From positions 1 through 5,160 of the forward strand of contig CALAEU010000175.1 of assembly GCA_937891215.1 (NCBI GenBank): a stretch of 5,160 nt of DNA, written 5' to 3'. Made by a program: the position numbers and the translations under genes. The stretch comes from an uncultured Clostridia bacterium (GTDB taxonomy: Bacteria > Bacillota_A > Clostridia > Oscillospirales > Acutalibacteraceae). Within the stretch, counting starts at the first letter, position 1. Each line of letters opens with the position of its first letter. The notes under the pieces are model-generated. The model saw only the letters and a program-made list of their open reading frames with translations, made no database searches and was not told the DNA's origin. Positions 1-5,160 of the stretch are shown here, piece by piece.

Positions 1-436
1 ACGCCGTGTAATATGGACTATTTTAGACGAGGCAAAACGCTCTCTTGGAAAATCCATTGACACAGACGGACGAATTTTAATTGAAGTTACGCCAAGCGAT
101 GACGGTGGTTGCATTATGTGTTTTACTACAATGCCCGTCACCGATTACAAATCGAAGAAAAAACTTATAATGAAAAAAGAAGCAGAACCGATTCTTTTTA
201 AAGCACTCGACCAGAACGCATTTTTAGATGCAATTGAAATTTTAAAAGAGTCTTCTGATTCATACAGGAATTCCGAGATTTTCTCTTACAATAAAAATTT
301 TTACTTCGTTATTTACCCCAGAATAACAGGTTCTGAAAAAATCGCTTACATATTAAGTGATTTTGGAGAAACTTATTTTGGTGAAGTCGAATTTTTAAAC
401 CGCGTTCTTGAATATGGTGAAAAAATCAGTTTTTAA
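1..436 (+). CDS. mecA: MecA-like adaptor protein, C-terminal part (5' end outside window)
   Basis: The reading frame is open from base 2, so this is the last 144 residues of a longer protein; the first ATG in the window (116) lies mid-domain and is not the start. In Firmicutes MecA brings substrates such as ComK to the ClpC protease in the cytoplasm. Seen here: the end of an N-terminal domain (WTILDEAKRSLG, then ILIEVTPSDDGG), a short lysine-rich linker, and a C-terminal domain with FLDAIEIL, SEIFSYNKNFYFVIYP, ILSDFGE and FLNRVLEYGEKI. This order (helix, 'Y.y...yY' strand pair, 'lsdFGe', 'EYG' helix) fits the MecA C-terminal domain. The protein stops four residues after EYGEK-like sequence, somewhat earlier than I recall for Bacillus MecA. 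Linker and domain are diverged, so its partner and substrates are not certain. It converges on rpe and overlaps it by 11 nt. Family call by recognition, without a search; the start and N-terminal 50-70 residues are not visible. Confidence 0.72.
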   Translation, partial: RRVIWTILDEAKRSLGKSIDTDGRILIEVTPSDDGGCIMCFTTMPVTDYKSKKKLIMKKEAEPILFKALDQNAFLDAIEILKESSDSYRNSEIFSYNKNFYFVIYPRITGSEKIAYILSDFGETYFGEVEFLNRVLEYGEKISF

Positions 437-1082
437 GAACATCTATTGCTTTTTTGATATCAGATGACTTGAATATGTAACTACCTGCTACTAAAACATT
501 TGCACCTGCATTTTTACAAAGCATAGCAGTTTCGTTATCTACACCACCATCTACCTGAATATCAACCTGTAAACCTTGTCTTTCAATTTCCTGTCTTAAT
601 TCTGTGATTTTAGGAAGCATATCCATAATAAAACTCTGACCACCAAAACCTGGCTCAACAGTCATAATAAGCACCATGGAAATATCTTTAAGATAAGGAA
701 AAACAATATTTATTGGTGTACCTGGTTTTACAACGAGTGCCGCTTTTTTACCGGCACTTGTTATTTTTTTGATTGTATCAGAAATATCACTATTACTTTC
801 GACATGGAAAGATATTAAATCTGCCCCAGCTTTAATAAACGCATCAATGTAATCAATAGGATTACTAATCATAAGGTGACAATCAAAAATTGCATCTGTA
901 ACGCGTCTTATAGACTGTACAACCGGCACACCTATTGAAATATTAGGCACAAAATGCCCATCCATCACATCAATATGAATGTACTCGGCACCAGCATTAA
1001 CTACCTTTTTAATTTCGCTTTCTAAATTGCCATAATCTGCCGCAAGAATAGAGGGCGAAATTATAATTTTTCTGTCACTCAT
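426..1082 (-). CDS. rpe: Ribulose-phosphate 3-epimerase
   Basis: This enzyme interconverts D-ribulose 5-phosphate and D-xylulose 5-phosphate in the cytoplasmic pentose phosphate pathway. The 218-residue length is normal for the family and the protein is a single TIM barrel. Visible signatures are SPSILAAD at residues 9-16, HIDVMDGHFVPN at 36-47, HLM at 69-71, VEPGFGGQSF at 142-151, VDGG at 177-180 and VAGSYIF near the C-terminus. By family knowledge His36, Asp38, His69 and Asp178 bind the catalytic metal, and the two aspartates do the acid-base chemistry; all four are present. The ATG overlaps the ribF TGA as ATGA, and a strong AAAAGGAG site lies 7 nt upstream inside ribF, so translation is probably coupled to ribF. 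It is the last gene of the minus-strand operon and an uncommon passenger there. Its 3' end runs into the opposing MecA-like gene. Paralogues such as allulose epimerase are unlikely given the motif match. Confidence 0.97.
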   Translation of the reverse strand: MSDRKIIISPSILAADYGNLESEIKKVVNAGAEYIHIDVMDGHFVPNISIGVPVVQSIRRVTDAIFDCHLMISNPIDYIDAFIKAGADLISFHVESNSDISDTIKKITSAGKKAALVVKPGTPINIVFPYLKDISMVLIMTVEPGFGGQSFIMDMLPKITELRQEIERQGLQVDIQVDGGVDNETAMLCKNAGANVLVAGSYIFKSSDIKKAIDVLKN

Positions 1083-1975
1083 AAAATTACTCCTTTTTCT
1101 TTTGAAATAATTTTAGATGTTTCTCTGTCTTTTGCAATTTGATTTCTTAATTCATCAAGATTATTGAACTTCATCTCTTCACGAATTTTTTTAAGAAGAT
1201 GAACACTTATATTTTTGTCGTACAAATCTCCGTCAAAACCAACAATGTTTGTCTCGCTTCGTTCTTTTGAATACCCCTCAATAGTAGGTCTTACCCCAAC
1301 ATTGGTAACTGACGGATATTTTTTACCATCAATTACCGAATATGACGCGTAAACACCATATTGCGGAACAATAAAATCTTCAGTAAAGAACTGATTTATT
1401 GTAGGTGAGTCTATTGTTCTGCCACGGGCATCACCATGAACTACTAAAAAGTCGTAGGAGAATTCTCTGCCCAACATAGCGTTTGCAGACTCAATATTAC
1501 CTTGTTTTATTAAATTTCTTATTCTTGTTGAAGAAACTGGTTCACCCTCAAATTCTACTGCTTCACTTACAAAAAGTTTTATATTTTCTTTCTGACACAA
1601 AGCTTTTAAAATTTCAGCGTTACCTCCGGCTTTTGCCCCAAATCTGTAATTAAAACCACAGGAAAGTGCTGTTGCACCAACTTTTTCTAACAATATTTTA
1701 TAAAAAAATTCTTCATACGAAAGAGACATAATCTCAGAAAAACTTATTGTTATTGGTTCTACTTGCCATTTCTTAAGTAATTTTTCTCTCTCGCTTCTGG
1801 TTATAAGTTCACCTGGTGACTTATGAGAAAGCACCTTTTGTGGATGCTCGTCAAATAAAAGCACCGCACTTTTCCCATTTGACAATTTTGTTTTGTCAAT
1901 TACCATTTTATGACCCGAATGGAAGCCATCAAATGTACCAAGTGCAACCGCTAACCCTCCATTATTTTTTACCAT
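1079..1975 (-). CDS. ribF: Bifunctional riboflavin kinase / FAD synthetase
   Basis: RibF phosphorylates riboflavin to FMN and then adenylates FMN to FAD. The 298-residue protein has the usual two domains. The N-terminal FMN adenylyltransferase domain (about 1-160) carries GTFDGFHSGH at residues 13-22, a nucleotidyltransferase HxGH-type motif, then FDEHP at 41-45, GFNYRFG at 107-113 and VSSTRIRNLI at 147-156. The C-terminal riboflavin kinase domain (about 165-290) carries GDARGRTIDSPTIN at 181-194, NVGVRPT at 225-231 and the presumed catalytic glutamate in SET, Glu241, followed by FDGDLY. The common GFPTAN core is here DSPTIN: the PTxN part is kept but the two residues before it are changed. 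The start is supported by CAGGAGA 5-6 nt upstream; only about 12 residues precede the first motif, which is short but normal. It follows truB by 20 nt and overlaps rpe by 4 nt. No FMN riboswitch is seen before it, so expression likely follows the operon. Confidence 0.97.
   Translation of the reverse strand: MVKNNGGLAVALGTFDGFHSGHKMVIDKTKLSNGKSAVLLFDEHPQKVLSHKSPGELITRSEREKLLKKWQVEPITISFSEIMSLSYEEFFYKILLEKVGATALSCGFNYRFGAKAGGNAEILKALCQKENIKLFVSEAVEFEGEPVSSTRIRNLIKQGNIESANAMLGREFSYDFLVVHGDARGRTIDSPTINQFFTEDFIVPQYGVYASYSVIDGKKYPSVTNVGVRPTIEGYSKERSETNIVGFDGDLYDKNISVHLLKKIREEMKFNNLDELRNQIAKDRETSKIISKEKGVIL
1083..1097 (-). promoter_or_regulatory. rpe ribosome binding site inside ribF
   Basis: AAAAGGAG at 1090-1097 stands 7 nt before the rpe ATG and lies in the last codons of ribF. 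It is a strong site and fixes the rpe start at the ATGA overlap, so rpe can be translated both by re-initiation and on its own. Confidence 0.75.
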
Positions 1976-1987
1976 AAATATCTCCTG
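1976..1987 (-). promoter_or_regulatory. ribF ribosome binding site
   Basis: CAGGAGA (1981-1987) stands 5 nt before the ribF ATG in the 20-nt gap after truB. It decides the start, because few residues precede the first catalytic motif. Confidence 0.7.
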
Positions 1988-1995
1988 AATAGATA

Positions 1996-2883
1996 TTATC
2001 TTTCTACATACACCCTTTTAACCGTAAGGTCTTCGCTTTCGGGCAATGACTCGCCGAGCCCTAAAAACTCATTTTCACAGTAAACTCTTACAAGTCCTTG
2101 GGGTACTTCACCTTTAATACGACCTTTTAAAAGTTCACCGCCATTTTTAAAGCGAACGCCCTGTGCTTTTGTTACAGTTACACTGGGGTAACTCATAAGT
2201 ATTTTATCAACAGGAATAATAATTTTTTCCAATTCATTATTATCTCTGTAATTTTCTAATTCTTCTAAAGTAATACACTCTTCTTCATTTATTCCACAGG
2301 CAAAAGTTCTGTTTAAAGATGTCATTGTAGCACCGGTATTTAAACAGTCGCCTATATCACCTATTAAAGAACGGATATATGTACCCGCTGAACATTCTGT
2401 AAAAAGAGAAAATTCATTTTCTGAAATCTGTGAAATTTCTAATTTTAAAATTTCGCACTCTCGTTCTTCTCTTTCAACTTCTATACCCTGACGAGCTAAT
2501 TCATAGAGTCTTACACCATCTTTTTTAAGAGCAGAATACATAGGTGGAACTTGTCTTATTTTGCCCGTAAATTGTGGTAAAATTTCAAGAACTTGTTCCA
2601 TAGAGGCAGTTTTTTTACTTTCTTCTGTAACTTCACCCCATATATCAAGTGTATCTGTCTTAACACCTAATTTAAAAGTTGCTTTATACGCTTTTATGTG
2701 AGTTGGTAAAAGTTCTATAAATCTTGTAGCACCACCTAAAGCAACAGGCAAAACACCTGTTGCCATAGGGTCTAATGTACCTGTATGACCACACTTTTTT
2801 TCACCTATAATACCGCGTACACGCTTTACAGCTAAAAAAGAGGTCATATTTCCACTCTTTTTTAAAGGAATTATACCTGTCAT
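1996..2883 (-). CDS. truB: tRNA pseudouridine(55) synthase
   Basis: TruB isomerises U55 in the T-loop of elongator tRNAs to pseudouridine and also helps tRNA fold. The 295 residues match the family. The catalytic motif GHTGTLDPMATGVLP spans residues 32-46, with Asp38 as the expected nucleophile. Further signatures are KAYKATFKLG at 64-73 (conserved Tyr66), PPMYSALKKDG at 113-123, and CSAGTYIRSL at 164-173 with Arg171 as the conserved active-site arginine. The last 60-70 residues, with VTVTKAQGVRFKNGG, look like the C-terminal PUA-type RNA-binding domain. The N-terminal motif usually read as KPxGxTS is KSGNMTS at residues 9-15, so the proline is replaced by serine and the glycine by asparagine. 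The start codon lies one base after the nrnA stop (TGATATG), with only a weak AGGT ribosome site 7 nt upstream, which suggests translational coupling to nrnA. The ribF start follows 20 nt after its stop codon. Confidence 0.98.
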   Translation of the reverse strand: MTGIIPLKKSGNMTSFLAVKRVRGIIGEKKCGHTGTLDPMATGVLPVALGGATRFIELLPTHIKAYKATFKLGVKTDTLDIWGEVTEESKKTASMEQVLEILPQFTGKIRQVPPMYSALKKDGVRLYELARQGIEVEREERECEILKLEISQISENEFSLFTECSAGTYIRSLIGDIGDCLNTGATMTSLNRTFACGINEEECITLEELENYRDNNELEKIIIPVDKILMSYPSVTVTKAQGVRFKNGGELLKGRIKGEVPQGLVRVYCENEFLGLGESLPESEDLTVKRVYVER

Positions 2884-2894
2884 ATCAATAACCT
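2884..2894 (-). promoter_or_regulatory. Weak truB ribosome binding site at the nrnA-truB junction
   Basis: The only Shine-Dalgarno-like string before truB is AGGT (2891-2894), 7 nt from the ATG and inside the last codons of nrnA. The nrnA stop and truB start are one base apart (TGATATG). All other starts in this operon have five or more bases of anti-SD match, so truB probably relies on ribosomes arriving from nrnA. Confidence 0.5.
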
Positions 2895-3835
2895 AATTTA
2901 GAAGCAATTGCCTCTAAAATCTTTTTCTTTGCAGTTTCGTAATCTGCTTTTACTTCGCAACCTGCAGCACCTGCGTGGCCACCGCCACCGAGTTCAGCAC
3001 AAATTGACGAAGCATCAATATCGCCCTCAGTTCTGACTGAAATACCGAAAGCACCATTTTGTTTTTCTTTTATAACTGCACCTACTAAAACACCCTCAAT
3101 CTGGCGTGGTAATGCAGTTATAGGGTAACACTCGTGCTCGTTTGAGCCACTTTCTTCATACATTTTCTGAGTAATTGTGATTATTGCACATTTATCATCA
3201 AAATGATATTCGAGTGTTTTTCTTGCTAATAAATCAAGTTCAAGAAAACTTTTTGTTTTTGTTTCAAACATAAGCTTGTTTATCATTTTTGTATTTACAC
3301 CGATTTCAACAAGCTCTGCAACTGCTCTGAATGTTTTTGAATTTGTATTCTGGTAGCGAAAACAACCAGTATCAGTAGAAATACCTGTATAAAGACAATT
3401 TGCAATATACTCGTCAATTTCCACACTAAGTTCTTTAATAACTTCAAACACAATTTCACACGCTGCCGCTCTGTTTTCTAAAAGAAGTTTTTCTGAGAAA
3501 TATGCGTTTGACATATGGTGGTCAATGCAAAGATTGATTTTGTCACCATATTCATCTGCCAAATCACCTAAAAGATGTGTGTCTGCAACATCCACTGCGA
3601 TGATGTAAGGTTTTTCACCTACATCATCACAAATGAATTTATCTGACATATAAGAAAAGTCTTTTGACAATTCATCAGAGCATTTAAACGCTCTTTTTTT
3701 GCCCATTTTTTTAAGTGCAGCCATCAACGCAAACGCACTGCCCAATGTATCACCATCGGGATGCTCGTGTGATAAAACAAGAAAATTATCATTTTCTTTT
3801 AAAAGTTCTACACATTGTTTTATGTCAATAACCAT
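2885..3835 (-). CDS. nrnA: DHH/DHHA1 phosphoesterase, oligoribonuclease / pAp phosphatase type
   Basis: Proteins of this type at this locus in Firmicutes (NrnA) degrade RNA oligomers of a few nucleotides and dephosphorylate 3'-phosphoadenosine 5'-phosphate, using manganese; the dual activity here is inferred from family and position. The 316-residue length agrees with Bacillus NrnA. The DHH domain shows HEHPDGD at residues 23-29, DVAD at 82-85, DHH at 105-107 and STDTGCFRY at 153-161, which together supply the metal ligands. The C-terminal DHHA1 domain shows the substrate-binding GGGGHAGAAG at 283-292. A GAAAGGAAG ribosome site stands about 8 nt before the ATG. The gene lies 24 nt after rbfA and 1 nt before truB, the classic rbfA-nrnA-truB order. 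No signal peptide or membrane segment is seen, so it is cytoplasmic, unlike the membrane-bound GdpP relatives. A related RecJ-like or cyclic-dinucleotide phosphodiesterase role is less likely, because the protein has no extra domain. Confidence 0.93.
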   Translation of the reverse strand: MVIDIKQCVELLKENDNFLVLSHEHPDGDTLGSAFALMAALKKMGKKRAFKCSDELSKDFSYMSDKFICDDVGEKPYIIAVDVADTHLLGDLADEYGDKINLCIDHHMSNAYFSEKLLLENRAAACEIVFEVIKELSVEIDEYIANCLYTGISTDTGCFRYQNTNSKTFRAVAELVEIGVNTKMINKLMFETKTKSFLELDLLARKTLEYHFDDKCAIITITQKMYEESGSNEHECYPITALPRQIEGVLVGAVIKEKQNGAFGISVRTEGDIDASSICAELGGGGHAGAAGCEVKADYETAKKKILEAIASKLGY

Positions 3836-3851
3836 ATCTGACTTCCTTTCG
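3836..3851 (-). promoter_or_regulatory. nrnA ribosome binding site
   Basis: GAAAGGAAG (3842-3850) lies in the 24-nt rbfA-nrnA gap, with its AAAGGA core about 8 nt before the nrnA ATG. It supports that start; no promoter-like sequence fits in the gap. Confidence 0.65.
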
Positions 3852-3859
3852 GATAAGAA

Positions 3860-4225
3860 TCATTCGTCATCTTCTGATGAATCGTCCACTAATTCTTCCA
3901 ACCTTTTTGCGATACTCATACCATACTCAATAGAGTCATCGGCAATAAATTTAAGTTCTGGTGCTTTTCTCAAGCGTAATCTTTTTCCGACTTCTCTACG
4001 GACAAGTCCCGAAGCATTAGTAAGTGCTTTTACAGCTTGTTTTGCAACATCAATACCTTCAATAGCACTGACATAAACCTTTACATAAGAAAGGTCCGCT
4101 GTAACCTCTGCTCTTGAAACACTTATAAGATGCTCTGCAATTCTTGGGTCTTTGAGTTCTCTTATAACTGCGGCGAGTTCTCTTTTTATATCCTCTGCCG
4201 CACGGTCTTGTTTATATGTGCCCAT
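3860..4225 (-). CDS. rbfA: 30S ribosome-binding factor A
   Basis: RbfA binds the 30S subunit near the 5' end of 16S rRNA and helps late maturation; in several bacteria it is a cold-shock protein. The 121 residues match the family. Conserved parts are the N-terminal helix (DRAAEDIKRELAAVIRELKDPRI, residues 7-29, with the LKDPRI signature), the central VTADLSYVKVYVS strand (41-53), and the KH-like region ASGLVRREVGKRLRLRKAPELKF (71-93), with the R..PEL.F signature. The tail ends in an acidic DDSSEDDE, probably flexible. An in-frame TAA two codons upstream (4229-4231) rules out a longer start. AAAGGAG lies 11 nt before the ATG, and part of it is in a predicted hairpin. The gene follows infB by 40 nt, as in most Firmicutes. 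Confidence 0.97.
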   Translation of the reverse strand: MGTYKQDRAAEDIKRELAAVIRELKDPRIAEHLISVSRAEVTADLSYVKVYVSAIEGIDVAKQAVKALTNASGLVRREVGKRLRLRKAPELKFIADDSIEYGMSIAKRLEELVDDSSEDDE

Positions 4226-4231
4226 TAGTTA

Positions 4232-4256
4232 ATTCTCTCCTTTCATGAAAGAGAAT
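4232..4256 (-). promoter_or_regulatory. Possible hairpin covering the rbfA ribosome binding site
   Basis: In the infB-rbfA gap, the transcript (minus strand) can fold with arm AUUCUCUUU (4248-4256) against GGAGAGAAU (4232-4240), 9 pairs with two G-U at the top, around a 7-nt loop CAUGAAA (4241-4247). The 3' arm contains the GGAG of the rbfA Shine-Dalgarno site (AAAGGAG, 4237-4243). If formed, it would lower ribosome access; passage of ribosomes finishing infB, whose stop is 10 nt from the stem, could open it. Pairing is read directly from the sequence; function is inference. There is no run of U after it, so it is not an intrinsic terminator. Confidence 0.4.
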
Positions 4257-4265
4257 ATTTTGTTA

Positions 4266-5160
4266 TTAGTCTTTGTATTCTTCAACGATATACGCTTCTA
4301 AAATGTCGCCTTCTTTAATATCGTTGAATCTTTCAAGTCCGATACCGCATTCGTAACCTGTTGCAACTTCTTTAACGTCATCTTTAAATCTCCTTAAAGA
4401 TGCAATTTCGTCTTCAGAAATAACAATACCATCACGAACAACACGGATTTTTGAGTTTCTTGTGATTTTACCATCAATAACGTAAGAACCAGCAATCATA
4501 CCAGATGATGAAAGTTTGAACACGCTTCTTACTTCTGCTTTACCCATTTCAACATCTCTGTATTTAGGTGCAAGCATACCCTTGATAGCTGCTTCAATTT
4601 CTTCAATACAATCGTAGATAACTCTGTACATTCTCATTTCAACGCCATCACGCTCTGCGTTTGCAACTGCAACTGCATCAGGACGAACATTGAAACCAAC
4701 AATAATAGCATTTGATGCGTTAGCAAGCATAACGTCTGATTCGTTAACTGCACCAACACCGCCGTGAATAACTCTTACACGAACTTCTTCATTTGAAAGT
4801 TTTTCAAGACTCTGACGAACTGCTTCTACTGAACCTTGTACGTCTGCCTTAACAATAACATTAAGGTCTTTGAGTTCACCAACATTGATTGAATCAAAGA
4901 GAGTATCAAGTGTAACTTTCTGGAATGATTTGAATTGTTCTTCTTTGTTGTGTTGTTTTCTTTGTTCAACAAGTTCTCTTGCCAATTTTTCGTCGGATAC
5001 ACAGTCGAACTGGTCACCGCCTGTAGGAACTTCTGCAAGACCTGTGATTTCAACAGGAACGGAAGGACCTGCTTCATCAACTCGTCTGCCCTTATCGTCA
5101 GTCATAACACGAACACGGCCAACGGCTGTACCTGCAACGATGATATCGCCGGCTTTAACA
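4266..5160 (-). CDS. infB: Translation initiation factor IF-2, C-terminal part (5' end outside window)
   Basis: IF2 is the GTPase that brings fMet-tRNA to the 30S subunit and promotes 50S joining. Only the last 297 residues are in the window; the frame is open through the right edge, upstream of the ATG at 5105, which is an internal methionine. The G domain is missing because of the window edge, not because of a defect. Seen in order: the end of the domain II beta barrel ([14 protein letters not shown], then [14 protein letters not shown]), a charged linker ([16 protein letters not shown]), the IF2 domain 3 ([37 protein letters not shown]), a linker helix ([14 protein letters not shown]), and the C2 tRNA-binding domain ([19 protein letters not shown], then [13 protein letters not shown]). 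The match to conserved IF2 blocks is close to complete. It is the first gene of the visible operon; nusA and ribosomal-protein-like genes are expected to the right, outside the window. Confidence 0.99.
   Translation of the reverse strand, partial: VKAGDIIVAGTAVGRVRVMTDDKGRRVDEAGPSVPVEITGLAEVPTGGDQFDCVSDEKLARELVEQRKQHNKEEQFKSFQKVTLDTLFDSINVGELKDLNVIVKADVQGSVEAVRQSLEKLSNEEVRVRVIHGGVGAVNESDVMLANASNAIIVGFNVRPDAVAVANAERDGVEMRMYRVIYDCIEEIEAAIKGMLAPKYRDVEMGKAEVRSVFKLSSSGMIAGSYVIDGKITRNSKIRVVRDGIVISEDEIASLRRFKDDVKEVATGYECGIGLERFNDIKEGDILEAYIVEEYKD

Noticed and set aside
420..434. A-run, TCAG, T-run palindrome between the convergent genes as a two-way terminator
   Set aside because: The stem would be A-U pairs only, without GC, too weak for an intrinsic terminator.
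444..470. CATCT...AGATG inverted repeat near the rpe 3' end
   Set aside because: Five pairs with a 17-nt loop inside coding sequence; expected by chance.
3694..3712. Two runs of seven T (A on the mRNA) in nrnA, five bases apart, as a possible slippage or frameshift site
   Set aside because: The runs encode Lys-Lys in the normal frame, are not in the phase of a canonical -1 slippery heptamer, and no downstream structure or alternative product was seen.
3699..4076. Plus-strand 125-codon open frame
   Set aside because: It lies antisense to nrnA and rbfA, both clearly real, is serine-rich low-complexity as expected from complementary codons, and has no recognisable domain.
4229..4246. Five-codon frame MKGEN ending just before rbfA and in frame with it
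   Set aside because: Its ATG lies in the hairpin loop without its own ribosome site; the codons are mostly the rbfA Shine-Dalgarno sequence, so it looks like chance.
4826..5080. Minus-strand 84-codon open frame
   Set aside because: It is a shifted-frame shadow of infB, which is conserved through the whole region.
1..5160. Search for a hidden mobile element, CRISPR array, toxin-antitoxin pair, RNA gene or riboswitch
   Set aside because: Housekeeping genes fill the window with gaps of 40 nt or less; no direct-repeat array, transposase, tRNA cloverleaf or riboswitch-like leader was recognised.

Overview
The window is a gene-dense, AT-rich stretch of bacterial chromosome, most likely from a low-GC Firmicute of the class Clostridia. 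The evidence is the minus-strand gene order infB-rbfA-nrnA-truB-ribF, which is the conserved Firmicute translation-initiation/ribosome-maturation operon. Strong purine-rich Shine-Dalgarno sites, A/T-rich codon choice, and a MecA-type protein (a Firmicute adaptor family) on the opposite strand point the same way. The species cannot be named from the sequence.

Layout, in the direction of transcription (right to left, minus strand): the 3' part of infB (IF2) enters from the right edge. It is followed by rbfA after 40 nt, nrnA (DHH/DHHA1 phosphoesterase) after 24 nt, truB after 1 nt, ribF after 20 nt, and rpe, which overlaps the end of ribF by 4 nt (ATGA). No promoter or terminator is visible between these genes, so they are probably one transcription unit whose promoter lies outside the window. 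On the plus strand, the 3' part of a MecA-like gene enters from the left edge and converges on rpe; the two coding ends overlap by 11 nt.

How the genes work together: IF2 places initiator tRNA on the ribosome; RbfA matures the 30S subunit, especially in the cold; NrnA degrades RNA fragments of a few nucleotides and removes pAp; TruB makes pseudouridine 55 in tRNA; RibF makes FMN and FAD. Rpe, a pentose-phosphate enzyme, is the one member that does not belong to the textbook version of this operon. It sits where rpsO or pnp is often found.

I see no mobile element, CRISPR array, tRNA, rRNA or phage gene, and no gap above 40 nt between genes. I found no convincing new biological system. The points worth a second look are modest: a hairpin that would bury the rbfA ribosome binding site, the rpe addition, the tail-to-tail overlap with the MecA-like gene, and diverged motifs in MecA, TruB and RibF.
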